DNA of 64,000 nt, taken from assembly GCF_021538675.1 (NCBI RefSeq), contig NZ_JAJUKH010000001.1, positions 1,023,462 to 1,087,461 of the forward strand, read 5' to 3'. Shown one piece after another: positions 34,232 to 43,345 of this stretch. Numbering within the stretch: the first letter of the stretch is position 1; the number at the start of each line of letters is the position of its first letter. The translations under genes and the position numbers were made by a program. This stretch comes from Paenarthrobacter sp. AR 02. Lineage in GTDB: Bacteria; Actinomycetota; Actinomycetes; Actinomycetales; Micrococcaceae. The notes beneath the pieces are model-generated. The model saw only the letters and a program-made list of their open reading frames with translations. It was not told where the DNA came from and ran no database searches.

Positions 34232-34930
34232 ATGAGCCGAAACCTGACCGCGGATCTCGCCGCCGACCTTCGCAACCGCATCGTCGACGGCGCCATCCAG
34301 CCAGGTGAGAAGCTCCCCAGCGAAAACACCCTCATCAGCGAATTCGGGGTGAGCAGGACCGTCGTCCGTTCGGCCCTGACCCGGCTGCAGGCCGAGGGAC
34401 TTGTTGAAACCGAACGTGGGCGGGGCAGCTTTGCGCTGACTCCGCCCGCCGACGGTCCCTCGCCGGCGCCCGGAACCCGCCCGGTCTCCAGCATGGAGGA
34501 CCGGTTGCAAATGCTGGACTTCCGCGTTGGGGTGGAAACAGAAGCCGCTTCCCTGGCCGCACGCAACCACACCGAACGCCAGCTCAAGGCCGCGCACGGC
34601 GCCTTGGAGCAATTCATCGCCAGCGCAGGCCACCCGGCCCACTCCATGAAGGCCGACTTCGAATTCCATAGGGCCATTGCGGCCGCCACCGGCAACCCCT
34701 TTTATACGGACTGCATCTCAGCATTGGGACAAACCATGATCACGATGCCCCGCCCGCGCCTGGTCACCACCGAGGATCAGGACTCCCCGGAGCGCTTCGC
34801 GCAGGTGGTCCACGAGCACACCTCTATATACACAGCAATCGCGGAGGGAGATCCGGTGGCTGCCGCGGCAGCGATGCGCCTGCACCTGAATAACTCACGA
34901 CGCCGGTTCACGGGTTCCGCGCGCGGCTGA
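34232..34930 (+). CDS. GntR family transcriptional regulator (FadR/FCD subfamily)
   Basis: A 232-residue regulator with a GntR winged helix (LAADLRNRIVDGAIQPGEKLPSENTLISEFGVSRTVVRSALTRLQAEGLVETERGRGSF in pieces, residues 9-70) and a C-terminal FCD domain (FEFHRAIAAATGNPFY, HEHTSIYTAIAEGDPVAAAAAMRLHL). It is co-transcribed with the acid-sugar dehydratase and probably represses it, acting at the CTTGTAGAACAAG dyad. Its last codons run into a 17-bp tandem repeat that contains the stop codon. Confidence 0.9.
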   Translation: MSRNLTADLAADLRNRIVDGAIQPGEKLPSENTLISEFGVSRTVVRSALTRLQAEGLVETERGRGSFALTPPADGPSPAPGTRPVSSMEDRLQMLDFRVGVETEAASLAARNHTERQLKAAHGALEQFIASAGHPAHSMKADFEFHRAIAAATGNPFYTDCISALGQTMITMPRPRLVTTEDQDSPERFAQVVHEHTSIYTAIAEGDPVAAAAAMRLHLNNSRRRFTGSARG

Positions 34931-34977
34931 CGGTTCCGCGCGGCTGACGGTTCCGCGCGGCTGACGGTTCCGCGCGG
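34910..34977 (+). repeat. 17-bp tandem repeat at the end of the GntR gene
   Basis: CTGACGGTTCCGCGCGG is repeated exactly three times at 34927-34943, 34944-34960 and 34961-34977, preceded by a degenerate copy at 34910-34926 inside the coding sequence. The first exact unit carries the TGA stop. Confidence 0.9.
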
Positions 34978-35057
34978 CTCACCCCGCGCACTTGGCCCAC
35001 GTCGGACCGCCAAATCCGGCCCTTGTTCGAAATCCCTGCGCTGCATCCCCGTGGCTG

Positions 35058-35107
35058 GCCCGTATATCCGTTGTTGCCCAGCAACGGATGAGCGGGTTGC
35101 CGACGAC
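35058..35107. repeat. Second copy of a CCGTTG/CAACGG intergenic palindrome
   Basis: TCCGTTG (35067-35073) pairs with CAACGGA (35082-35088) and is followed by AGCGGGTTGCCGACG. The same order of blocks occurs in the right part of the hairpin at 17860-17908, with AGCGGGTTGGCAACG, so both are copies of one element. Confidence 0.65.
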
Positions 35108-35137
35108 CTTGTGGGCGTAAAGGTGAGAGGACAAAAC

Positions 35138-35170
35138 AAAAGAGCCCCGATCCTAAGACCGGGGCTCTTT
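35138..35170 (-). terminator. tRNA-Leu terminator
   Basis: AAAGAGCCCCG (35138-35148) pairs with CGGGGCTCTTT (35160-35170). On the minus strand it lies 9 bases after the tRNA and runs into TTTTGTTTT, a standard intrinsic terminator. Confidence 0.9.
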
Positions 35171-35178
35171 CCTTTGCG

Positions 35179-35261
35179 TGCGCGAGGGGGGATTTGAACC
35201 CCCACACCCTTTCGGATACTGGCACCTGAAGCCAGCGCGTCTGCCGTTCCGCCACTCGCGC
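35179..35261 (-). tRNA. tRNA-Leu (anticodon CAG)
   Basis: The 83-nt minus-strand sequence folds as a class II tRNA: 7-bp acceptor GCGCGAG/CTCGCGC, D-arm, anticodon stem CTGGC/GCCAG with loop TTCAGGT (anticodon CAG), a long variable arm, and T-loop GGTTCAAATCC. The 3' CCA is not encoded. It reads CUG leucine codons, the main leucine codon in this GC-rich genome. Confidence 0.95.
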
Positions 35262-35633
35262 GCAACTTCTTTTTCCGGACTTCAGCAGGTTTCCCAGCTT
35301 TGTTTCCTTCAAAAGCAGCGAGATCAAGCATAACGGACATTCGCTTGAAAACACCAATCGGGGCGCCAAGCGGGTCCCGCACACCACCTTCACCCGGCAA
35401 AATTCCCTCAACAACGGCTGAATTCCATGGAAATTTCTCGCCCCGGCAGCCGCGCCAGCAAGGGCCCGGAGAGAACTTTTCCGGGTCGTAGGGCGTTGTG
35501 GATTAAGGCCATTCCCAGTCAGTCCCAGTAGTATCGGGGAGTGGAAGGGCCGTCAGGCGCGCACTTCGCTCTGTGCGCACGCGGACTATCGGATAGGCAC
35601 AACAGGTGCCGCGGCAAGGAAAGGAGAACGACC
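35262..35633. other. Gene-free divergent region between tRNA-Leu and fhaA
   Basis: No convincing gene. It must hold the tRNA-Leu promoter (minus strand; TATGCT at 35332-35327 with TTGGTG 19 bases further upstream is a weak candidate) and the fhaA operon promoter (TAGTAT at 35529-35534 is a candidate -10 without a good -35). A clear AAGGAGAAC ribosome site for fhaA is at its right end. Confidence 0.4.
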
Positions 35634-36383
35634 ATGGGTTTGCTGGACAAAGTCGAGCGCGGCATTGAAAAAGCCGTCCGAAACGTCTTCTCCACGGGGT
35701 CGCGGGCACGTGTTGAACCGGTGGAGATCGCGAGCAAGCTAAGGCGCGAACTGGACAACAAGTCCATCACCATCGCCGCGGGCCGCACCCTGGCTCCCAA
35801 TGTTTTCGATGTCCTCCTGAGCGATGAGGATTTCGCAAGGGCGCAGGAGTGGGGAACTCCCCTGGCCGAGGAACTGTGCGATGTTGTGATCCAGCACGTC
35901 CGCAGCCAGGGCTACACGCTTCAGGGTGCTGTCCGGATTTCGTTCCGTCGTAACGACGAGGAGCGCGCCGGCCATTTTGAAATCACCTCCCGGACCGAGA
36001 AGCAATCCAATGATGCAGCACCGGCTGCCCAGGCCCCTCGCAGCCACGTTCCCGCTGCTCCCGCCCGGCAGCCCACCCGCCTCCAGCCCGTCCTCGACAT
36101 CGGTGGACAGCGATATTCCCTCAATGCCCGGTCAGTAGTGCTTGGCCGTTCATCGGAAGCCGACATTCTTGTAGATGACACCGGCGTTTCGCGGAAGCAT
36201 CTTGAGATCCGCACCGAGAATGGCAGCACGTGGGCCGTCGATATGGGTTCCACCAATGGCAGCTACGTCAACGGACACAAGGTAAACGGCAGCGTAGAGC
36301 TAACTGACGGCTCAACCATCACGATGGGACGTACCAAGATCATTTTCCGCCTCCTCCCCCAAGCCCCGGGTGGCCACGCGTGA
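35634..36383 (+). CDS. fhaA: FhaA: DUF3662 and FHA domain protein
   Basis: A 249-residue protein. Residues 1-115 are the DUF3662/FhaA N-terminal domain (MGLLDKVERGIEKAVRNVFS, VEPVEIASKLRRELDNKS). A flexible A/P/Q-rich linker leads to an FHA domain from ~155 (VVLGRSSEADILVDDTGVSRKHLEI and DMGSTNGSYVNG), which reads phosphothreonine. In mycobacteria FhaA binds phosphorylated MviN/CwlM partners and PknB substrates during cell-wall growth. ATG 35634 has AAGGAGAACGACC. It overlaps the next gene by GTGA, and leads the growth/division operon. Confidence 0.95.
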   Translation: MGLLDKVERGIEKAVRNVFSTGSRARVEPVEIASKLRRELDNKSITIAAGRTLAPNVFDVLLSDEDFARAQEWGTPLAEELCDVVIQHVRSQGYTLQGAVRISFRRNDEERAGHFEITSRTEKQSNDAAPAAQAPRSHVPAAPARQPTRLQPVLDIGGQRYSLNARSVVLGRSSEADILVDDTGVSRKHLEIRTENGSTWAVDMGSTNGSYVNGHKVNGSVELTDGSTITMGRTKIIFRLLPQAPGGHA

Positions 36384-36868
36384 ACGACATCAGCGAACTG
36401 ACCATTACAGCGCTTCGCTTCGGGTTCCTCCTGCTGCTCTGGATCCTGATCTTCAGCATCGTGTCCACCATGCGCCGCGACTTCCAGATTGGCCGCAAAG
36501 CCGTGACGGGCGTTCCCACAGCCCGGGAAGTACGCAAGCACCCGGAACTGGCCGCGTCACCGCCGCCGCCAATCCAGCACGCACGCACTTTGGTGGTCAC
36601 GGAAGGCCCCCTCAAGGGCACTACGGTCCCCTTGGCAGCGAGCCCCATTCTGCTCGGCCGTGCCCAGGAAGCCACGTTGGTCCTCGAGGACGATTACGCC
36701 TCGGGGAGGCACGCCCGCCTCTTCCCGCAGGGCAGCCGCTGGTTCATCGAGGACCTTGGCTCCACCAACGGCACCTACCTGGCCGATCAACAGCTCACCC
36801 GCGCTTTGCCGGTTGAACTTGGCGTCCCCGTGAGGATCGGCAAGACGGTCATTGAATTGAGGCCGTAG
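36380..36868 (+). CDS. fhaB: FhaB/FipA: membrane-anchored FHA domain protein
   Basis: A 162-residue protein with an N-terminal transmembrane segment (about 12-32, FGFLLLLWILIFSIVSTM) and a C-terminal FHA domain (ILLGRAQEATLVLEDDYASGRHARL, DLGSTNGTYL). The conserved threonine-rich segment before the FHA (TGVPTAREV) is close to the place where PknA/PknB phosphorylate mycobacterial FipA. It starts with GTG overlapping the fhaA stop by 4 bases and is followed by pstP after 3 bases. Confidence 0.94.
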   Translation: MNDISELTITALRFGFLLLLWILIFSIVSTMRRDFQIGRKAVTGVPTAREVRKHPELAASPPPPIQHARTLVVTEGPLKGTTVPLAASPILLGRAQEATLVLEDDYASGRHARLFPQGSRWFIEDLGSTNGTYLADQQLTRALPVELGVPVRIGKTVIELRP

Positions 36869-36871
36869 TCC

Positions 36872-38560
36872 ATGGCCGCCCCCGAGACCCCCGACGGCAA
36901 GGACACGCCCGCGGAACGCCCGCTCATCATGCGCTACGCCGCGCGTTCGGATGTCGGTCGGATCCGCTCCAAGAATGACGACTCCGCATACGTGGGCCGC
37001 CATCTTGCTGTCGTGGCCGATGGCATGGGTGGCCACGCTGGTGGTGACGTCGCCTCAGCCTCAACGGTCCTGGACATGATCCACCTTGATCATGACAACT
37101 ATCCGGAGGGCGCAGACACCGTCCTGGCCGACGAGATCCAGACGGCAAACTCGCTGCTGTCCGAGCTCGTCCACCAAAACCCCAAGCTTTCCGGCATGGG
37201 CACCACGGTCACCGCCCTGCTGCTCGAGGACCGCAAGCTCCACTTCGCCCACATTGGCGACTCCCGCGCTTACCGCCTGCGCAACAAGAAATTTGAGCAA
37301 GTCAGCGTTGACCACACGTTTGTGCAGCGCCTCATCGATGAAGGCCGCCTTCGCCCCGAAGAAGCGGAAACACATCCCCACAAGAACGTCCTGATGCGCG
37401 TACTCGGCGACGTCGATGCCAGTCCCGAACTGGATCTGGATGTCCTGGACGTCGAACCCGGTGAACGCTGGCTACTATGCTCCGATGGCCTCAATTACGT
37501 TGCGGGCCACGTGGTGGAGCGCATGGTGCGCGAGACCAAGGACCTGCGCGAATGCGCTGACATCCTGGTTGACCTCACTTTGGAAGCCGGCGCACCGGAC
37601 AACGTCACCGTAGTGATGCTGGAAATAGCAGAAGAGACCGACGACGACGTCAGCACGGCCGCCGTCGACATCGTCCCGGCAGCGGCGCTTGCTTCGTTCG
37701 ACGACGAAGCCGACTCAGTGACCGCCTCCAAGTCACCGGACGGTCCCGCCGCAAGCAAAGCTGCTGAGGACTCTCAGGACAGCTCCGCTGCGAAGGCTGC
37801 CCGGGACGCAGAGCCTGGATCGTCCTTCAGCGCGGGCGACCCGACCACGACGGACAAGGATGCGGAATCATCCGAATCGTCCGACTCGGGGGAACCCCCG
37901 GCCACTACCGACCCCCATCTTGGGGAGCATCTATCCGCGGAGGTTTTGCGCGAGGAACTCGCCAGCCGCCCCCACGAGCTGGTTGGAGCAGCGGCCACGG
38001 CAGCGGAGACCGGATCAATTCCCACTGTTGCAGGCCGAACGGTGGCCCGTCGCGCGGCAACGGTCCTGACCCACAAAGCCGAACAGGACCGTGCGGACGC
38101 TGAGGAGCCGCCTCGTCGTCGCGTTCGATGGCTGATGCCCGCGGTTGCCGCCGTCGTTGTCCTTGGCGTCGTGGTAGGACTTTGGCTCGGCTATGCGTGG
38201 ACCCAAACCCGGTACTACGTGGGCGAATACGACCAGCGGGTAGCCATCTTCAACGGAATTTCGCAGAGGCTCGGCCCCATTCAGCTTTCCCGGCTTGAAG
38301 CCGTCACAGATATCAGGGTGGATTCATTGCCGGAATACGGCCAGCAGAGCGTACGCCAGACCGTGCCCGCGGGCGACCTCCACGATGCCCAGGGCATTGT
38401 GGAGAACTTGAAGAATACGGGCAGCGCTTCAGCAAACTGCCCCACAAAGGGTCCCAAACCGACGCCGTCGCCGACCATCAGCGTTCCCGTACCCAGTACC
38501 GCCGCAGTCGCGACCCCGAGCCCCTCGCCCATCCCCACATCCTGTGAGGCGGCCAAATGA
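36872..38560 (+). CDS. pstP: PP2C-family serine/threonine protein phosphatase PstP
   Basis: A 562-residue phosphatase. Residues ~20-262 are the PP2C domain: RIRSKNDDSAYV, VADGMGGHAGGDVAS with metal-binding aspartate, GTTVTALLLEDRKLHFAHIGDSRAYRLR, CSDGLNYV and GAPDNVTVVML. A long acidic, low-complexity linker (~265-400) precedes a single membrane helix (LMPAVAAVVVLGVVVGLWLGYAW, about 425-447) and an extracytoplasmic domain of ~120 residues ending in a P/T/S-rich tail. It dephosphorylates PknA/PknB and their targets. Starts 3 bases after fhaB; stop overlaps rodA (ATGA). The linker is longer than in mycobacterial PstP. Confidence 0.95.
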   Translation: MAAPETPDGKDTPAERPLIMRYAARSDVGRIRSKNDDSAYVGRHLAVVADGMGGHAGGDVASASTVLDMIHLDHDNYPEGADTVLADEIQTANSLLSELVHQNPKLSGMGTTVTALLLEDRKLHFAHIGDSRAYRLRNKKFEQVSVDHTFVQRLIDEGRLRPEEAETHPHKNVLMRVLGDVDASPELDLDVLDVEPGERWLLCSDGLNYVAGHVVERMVRETKDLRECADILVDLTLEAGAPDNVTVVMLEIAEETDDDVSTAAVDIVPAAALASFDDEADSVTASKSPDGPAASKAAEDSQDSSAAKAARDAEPGSSFSAGDPTTTDKDAESSESSDSGEPPATTDPHLGEHLSAEVLREELASRPHELVGAAATAAETGSIPTVAGRTVARRAATVLTHKAEQDRADAEEPPRRRVRWLMPAVAAVVVLGVVVGLWLGYAWTQTRYYVGEYDQRVAIFNGISQRLGPIQLSRLEAVTDIRVDSLPEYGQQSVRQTVPAGDLHDAQGIVENLKNTGSASANCPTKGPKPTPSPTISVPVPSTAAVATPSPSPIPTSCEAAK

Positions 38561-39987
38561 CGCAGGTTGAAACCGCCCCCAAGCCCCGCAGGAATGTTGA
38601 GCTGATCCTCCTCGTCCTGGCACTTTCCGTGGGTATCGGTGCCAGCGCCTTGGTAAGTATCAACTCGAAAGTTGGGCTGGACAGCGATTTCTGGTTCCAG
38701 TCCAGCCTTCTCGCGGTGGCCGCCCTGGCCTTCCACGTGGTGCTGAGGCTGCGCGCCCAATATGCAGACCCGGTAATTCTTCCCATCGTCGTGGCCCTGA
38801 ACGGCCTCGGCTTGGCCCTCATCCACCGGATGGACGGACCCGGGGATGACACTGGCAATAATCAACTGCGTTGGACCCTCATCGCGATGGCTGTGTCCAT
38901 TGCCGTGATCTGGTTCCTTAAGGACCACCGTGTTCTGCGCCGCTTCACCTATATATCGCTGGCAGTGAGTGCGCTCTTGCTGCTTATGCCGTTGATCCCT
39001 GGCATTTCTGCCGGTGAGATCCTGGGCGCACGCGTTTGGATCCGGCTTGGACCCATGACCTTCCAGCCGGGTGAAATCGCCAAGATCACCTTGGCTATAT
39101 TCTTCGCCGGGTATCTTTCGTCCAACCGTGACCTGATCCTCCTGGCCGGCCGGAAGATCGGTCCCATGCAGTTCCCGCGGTTCAAGGACCTCGGCCCCAT
39201 GATTACCGCTTGGCTGGTGAGCATCGGCGTGTTGGTTTTCCAGCGCGACCTCGGTTCCTCCATCCTCTTCTTCGGCCTGTTCATTGTCATGATCTACGTG
39301 GCCACCAGCCGTATCTCCTGGGTGGTTATCGGCGTCCTGCTGATCTTGGGCGGCGGCTTCGTCGCCTCGCAGATTTTCTCCCACGTGGCATTCCGCATCG
39401 ACAGCTGGATCAACGCATTCACCCCGGAAGTCTTCGGCAGATCGCCCGGCGGCAGTGGGCAGATTGTCCAAGGCCTCTTCGGCATGGCTGACGGCGGTCT
39501 GGTAGGCACAGGACTTGGACAGGGCCGACCGGATCTGGTGCCCTTCGCCAACAGCGACATGATCGTGGCGCTTATCGGCGAAGAACTCGGCTTGATCGGC
39601 CTGTTCGCCGTGGTGATGTTGTATCTCCTGCTCTTCACCCGCGGTTTCCGCGCCGCCTTGGGAACACGCGATGCCTTCGGAAAACTGCTGGCCTGCGGCT
39701 TGTCCTTTGCCATTGCCCTCCAGTGCTTCGTCGTCATCGGCGGCGTCACCCGCCTGATACCCCTGACGGGCCTCACTACGCCGTTCCTGGCTGCGGGTGG
39801 TTCCTCGTTGCTGGCCAACTGGATCATCGTCGGTTTGCTCCTGATGATTTCCAATACCGCCCGCGGCCCTGTGGATACAACCCCCATGGTCAACAAGCCC
39901 CCGGCAAGCGGCAGCACCCCGGTAGTCCGTAAACCGGCCACAGGCCAGACACCCAGCGCACCAACAGAGGCGGTGAAGCAACAATGA
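38557..39987 (+). CDS. rodA: RodA/FtsW family peptidoglycan glycosyltransferase (SEDS)
   Basis: A 476-residue SEDS polymerase with about ten to twelve membrane helices. It has the family signatures FQPGEIAKITLAIFFAGYL, FQRDLGSSILFFGLF, GGSGQIVQGLFGMADGGLVGTGLGQGRPDLVPFANSDMI (in pieces) and the C-terminal PLTGLTTPFLAAGGSSLLANW. It polymerises glycan strands for elongation and works with the class B PBP encoded next. The stop overlaps pbpA by 4 bases (ATGA). C-terminal ~50 residues are cytoplasmic and rich in P/T. Confidence 0.95.
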   Translation: MTQVETAPKPRRNVELILLVLALSVGIGASALVSINSKVGLDSDFWFQSSLLAVAALAFHVVLRLRAQYADPVILPIVVALNGLGLALIHRMDGPGDDTGNNQLRWTLIAMAVSIAVIWFLKDHRVLRRFTYISLAVSALLLLMPLIPGISAGEILGARVWIRLGPMTFQPGEIAKITLAIFFAGYLSSNRDLILLAGRKIGPMQFPRFKDLGPMITAWLVSIGVLVFQRDLGSSILFFGLFIVMIYVATSRISWVVIGVLLILGGGFVASQIFSHVAFRIDSWINAFTPEVFGRSPGGSGQIVQGLFGMADGGLVGTGLGQGRPDLVPFANSDMIVALIGEELGLIGLFAVVMLYLLLFTRGFRAALGTRDAFGKLLACGLSFAIALQCFVVIGGVTRLIPLTGLTTPFLAAGGSSLLANWIIVGLLLMISNTARGPVDTTPMVNKPPASGSTPVVRKPATGQTPSAPTEAVKQQ

Positions 39988-41441
39988 ACCAGGCAATCCG
40001 CAGTTCCTGGATGGCCGCCGTCGCCATGTTCGCGCTGATCCTCGGTGCCATCAGCTACGTCCAGGTCATTGGGGCCGATGACCTCAACTCCAACCCGTGG
40101 AACCAGCGCGCCATCCTCGCATCGTTCTGCAATGACCGTGGTGCCATTATCGTGGGTGGAAAGCCGGTTGCGGAGTCTGTCCCCGGGACAGAGTCCTGCG
40201 CTTTCCAGCGCAAGTACAACCAGCCCGAGCTTTACGCAGGTGTCACCGGATACTTCTCCAAGTTCTACGGATCCACCGGCCTGGAGCAGTCCATGGGCGA
40301 TACCCTTGCCGGAAACTCCGACCAGCTTTTCCTGGACCGCCTCAGCCAGATGTTCCTCGGCAATGAGCCCAAGGGTGCTTCCGTGGAGCTGACATTGGAT
40401 CCGGAGATCCAAAAGCTGGCCTACGACCTCATTCCCGACGGCCAGCGCGGCTCAATCGTTGTCACTAACCCCAAAACTGGCGCGATCCTGGCCATGGTGT
40501 CCAAGCCGTCGTACGATCCCAACCTGATCGCGTCACACGACAGGGCAACTGCGGACGCCAGCTACGCCGCTGCGAACCAGATTCCAGGAATCAACCTGAA
40601 CCAGAACGTCAGTGGGCCTACAGGGAACCTGCTCTCGCCCGGGTCCGTTTTCAAGCTCGTCGACACCGCAGCGGCACTGAACTCGGGCAAGTACAACAAG
40701 GACAGCGAACTTCCCAACCCCTCCAGCCTTCCGTTGCCGGGTTCCAGTGCGAGCCTCCCCAACTACGCCGGCGGTAACTGCAACGTCCGGGAGACGGCGT
40801 CGTTCGTCTTTGCTTTGGAGCAGTCCTGCAACACGCCGTTCGCCAGCATCGCGCTGGACCTTGGCCAGGATGCCATCCGCGACCAAGCCAAGAAATTTGG
40901 CTTCGGCGAGAACTTCGGCGATCAGCTCAAGCTGCAGATGGCCCCCAGCATCTTCCCCCAGGACCTTGACCAGGCTCAGCTCGCCCAGTCGGCTGTAGGC
41001 CAGCGCGACGTCAAGGCCACCCCGCTCCAGATCAACCTGATGACGGCGGCCATCGCCAACGGCGGGGTGCAGATGAAGCCCAGCCTGGTGAAGACTGTTC
41101 GCGCTCCTGACCTTCGCGTCATCAGCGAATCCAAACCTGAGGCCCTGCGCACCAGCACCACGGCCCCCATCGCAAGCCAGATCACTGAGTGGATGACCAG
41201 TGCGGTGGACAACGGAATTGCCAAGGGTGCAGCGGTTCCCGGTGTGAAGGTGGCCGGCAAGACCGGAACCGCGGAGCTGGGGGATTCAGGTTTGAACAAC
41301 TCATGGTTTACCGGGTTCGCCCCGGCAAACGACCCGCAAGTGGCCGTCACCATCGTCATGGAAGGTGTGGATGTGCTCAGCGGTGCCAAGCTAACCAGTC
41401 CGAACGCAAAGAAGATTTTTGAGGCGGTGTTGAATAAGTGA
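39984..41441 (+). CDS. pbpA: PbpA: class B penicillin-binding protein (transpeptidase)
   Basis: The 485-residue protein has one N-terminal membrane anchor (about 10-28), a dimerisation region and a transpeptidase domain. The active-site motifs are SVFK (Ser221, Lys224), SCN (281-283) and KTGTAE (426-431). It cross-links peptidoglycan alongside RodA. The preceding stop overlaps its ATG, and its own stop overlaps the GTG of pknA, so synthesis of all these proteins is coupled. Confidence 0.95.
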   Translation: MNQAIRSSWMAAVAMFALILGAISYVQVIGADDLNSNPWNQRAILASFCNDRGAIIVGGKPVAESVPGTESCAFQRKYNQPELYAGVTGYFSKFYGSTGLEQSMGDTLAGNSDQLFLDRLSQMFLGNEPKGASVELTLDPEIQKLAYDLIPDGQRGSIVVTNPKTGAILAMVSKPSYDPNLIASHDRATADASYAAANQIPGINLNQNVSGPTGNLLSPGSVFKLVDTAAALNSGKYNKDSELPNPSSLPLPGSSASLPNYAGGNCNVRETASFVFALEQSCNTPFASIALDLGQDAIRDQAKKFGFGENFGDQLKLQMAPSIFPQDLDQAQLAQSAVGQRDVKATPLQINLMTAAIANGGVQMKPSLVKTVRAPDLRVISESKPEALRTSTTAPIASQITEWMTSAVDNGIAKGAAVPGVKVAGKTGTAELGDSGLNNSWFTGFAPANDPQVAVTIVMEGVDVLSGAKLTSPNAKKIFEAVLNK

Positions 41442-43288
41442 GGCCTACTTCGGGAATCACACTCGGCGGCAGGTTCCAGCTGACCAGTCGCATTGCGATT
41501 GGCGGCATGGGCGAGGTCTGGAAGGCCAAGGATCAGATCCTGGGCAGGATCGTAGCCATCAAGGTGCTGAAAGAGGAGTACACGGGGGACCCCGGCTTCC
41601 TTCAGCGTTTCCGTGCCGAGGCGCGCCACACAGCCCTCCTCAACCACGTAGGCATCGCCAACGTCTTCGATTACGGCGAGGAAGCCGGTTCGGCGTATCT
41701 CGTCATGGAGCTCGTACCGGGCCACCCCTTGAGCGGCATCCTGGAACGCGAGCAGGTTCTGTCCCCGGACATGACTCTTTCGATCATCGCCCAGACTGCC
41801 CGCGCCCTCGCGGTTGCGCATGCCCAGGGCCTGGTTCACCGCGACATCAAGCCGGGCAACCTGCTGATCACCCCGGACAACCGCGTCAAAGTCACCGACT
41901 TCGGCATCGCGCGCCTGGCTGACCAGGTGCCGCTAACCCAGACCGGCCAGGTCATGGGTACCGCCCAGTACCTGGCTCCCGAACAGGCCACCGGCCAGAC
42001 TGCCACCGGCTCCTCGGATATCTACTCGCTGGGTGTTATCGGTTACGAGTGCCTGACGGGTCACCGTCCGTTCTCCGGGGAATCACAGATCGCCATTGCC
42101 CTCGCCCAGGTCAACGACGCACCGCCGCCCCTGCCGGAGACGCTGCCGACGCCTGTCCGCGCACTCCTGATGTCCATGCTGGCCAAGGACCCCAAGAACC
42201 GCCCAGCCAACGCCATTAAGCTGGCCGAAGCCGCCGAAGCCATCCGCAATGGCGACATCGCCACCGCTCACGCTGCCGTTCCCGGGATGCTGCTCTTCGA
42301 AAGCACCACTGGCCCCATCACGGCGCCCGTCGATACCGCAACGGCACCCACCGGCGTCGTCACCTCGCCTTACGGCAAGGAGCAATCGTCGACGGCGACT
42401 TCCGCGCTTCCGGTGCTGGGCGCCGGCGCCGCCGGTGCTGCACTGGGGGCTGCGGCTGCATCCTCTGATAACGCCCTGACCCGTGCCAACGCGCTGGAGG
42501 CAGAACGCCAACTGAACGAAGAGGAAGTCATCTACACCGATGACGAAAACTTCGACGACCCCGAGCCGGAACGCAAGAAGCGCAGTCCGTGGACGTGGCC
42601 GCTCGTTGCCCTGATCCTGTTGGTACTTTTTGCGCTGGTTGGCTTCCTGATCTCACAGTCCGGATTCTTCTCTCCCAGCCCTGCACCCAGCGAGATCACC
42701 TCTACAAGCCCCAGCCGGAGTGCAAGTCCCACACCGACGTCGGCCTCCCCTAAGCCTTCGACTACGCCAACGTCCGAGGCGCCTTCACCCACGCAGTCAA
42801 CGCCGCAGACCATCAACCTCATCCCTGCGGAATACCTCGGCAAGCCCTTCGACACGGTCAGTGCACAACTCGGTGCACTCGGCCTGCAGGTCCGAGGGGA
42901 GCAGGTCTTCGACGACCAAGCCGCTGTAGGGATCGTGACTGGCATTGACCCGTCAGGCGCCGTCCAGCCGGGCGAGGTCATCACCGTCCAGTACTCGAAG
43001 GGTCCGCAGGCTCCGCCGACGGTTGCTGTTCCCACCATCGCTCCCGGTGCCAGCGAAGCACAGGTCAGGGCTACCTTGGAGGGCGCGGGCCTCAAGTGGA
43101 TCCCGGGGGATCCCGTCAACGGCGCCGTGGGCCAGCAGCCTGGCACCTTCGTTCGGTCGTCCCCGGCGGCAGGAACCGAGGTTAATGCAGGTTCCACAGT
43201 CACGTACTTCCTTGCCAAGAACGTTGCTCCCACCAACCCCAACACCCCGAGCGCCAACCCCAGCGCTTCCGGAAACCCGAAGAACTAA
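41438..43288 (+). CDS. pknA: Serine/threonine protein kinase PknA-like, with PASTA domains
   Basis: A 616-residue membrane kinase. The kinase domain (about 10-270) has [12 protein letters not shown] (glycine loop), catalytic Lys42, HRD 134-136 and DFG 154-156, and the [15 protein letters not shown] activation loop. A juxtamembrane region and helix ([21 protein letters not shown], about 387-407) are followed by a P/S/T linker and two PASTA repeats (~452-520 and ~525-590). PASTA repeats bind muropeptides/lipid II. Mycobacterial PknA lacks PASTA repeats, so this paralogue differs. Begins with GTG overlapping pbpA's stop. Confidence 0.93.
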   Translation: MRPTSGITLGGRFQLTSRIAIGGMGEVWKAKDQILGRIVAIKVLKEEYTGDPGFLQRFRAEARHTALLNHVGIANVFDYGEEAGSAYLVMELVPGHPLSGILEREQVLSPDMTLSIIAQTARALAVAHAQGLVHRDIKPGNLLITPDNRVKVTDFGIARLADQVPLTQTGQVMGTAQYLAPEQATGQTATGSSDIYSLGVIGYECLTGHRPFSGESQIAIALAQVNDAPPPLPETLPTPVRALLMSMLAKDPKNRPANAIKLAEAAEAIRNGDIATAHAAVPGMLLFESTTGPITAPVDTATAPTGVVTSPYGKEQSSTATSALPVLGAGAAGAALGAAAASSDNALTRANALEAERQLNEEEVIYTDDENFDDPEPERKKRSPWTWPLVALILLVLFALVGFLISQSGFFSPSPAPSEITSTSPSRSASPTPTSASPKPSTTPTSEAPSPTQSTPQTINLIPAEYLGKPFDTVSAQLGALGLQVRGEQVFDDQAAVGIVTGIDPSGAVQPGEVITVQYSKGPQAPPTVAVPTIAPGASEAQVRATLEGAGLKWIPGDPVNGAVGQQPGTFVRSSPAAGTEVNAGSTVTYFLAKNVAPTNPNTPSANPSASGNPKN

Positions 43289-43345
43289 GTAACCATCATG
43301 TCCACGCCCCGGCCCGGTCCTGCACATCGAGAGGAGAGCACACCT

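Noticed and set aside
34777..35414. Minus-strand frames spanning the tandem repeat, tRNA-Leu and upstream region
   Set aside because: They run through a tRNA gene and terminator and contain no domain.
38281..39996. 571-codon minus-strand open frame opposite rodA
   Set aside because: Composition (H, Q, D, E rich) is that of a complement frame and rodA is certain on the plus strand.
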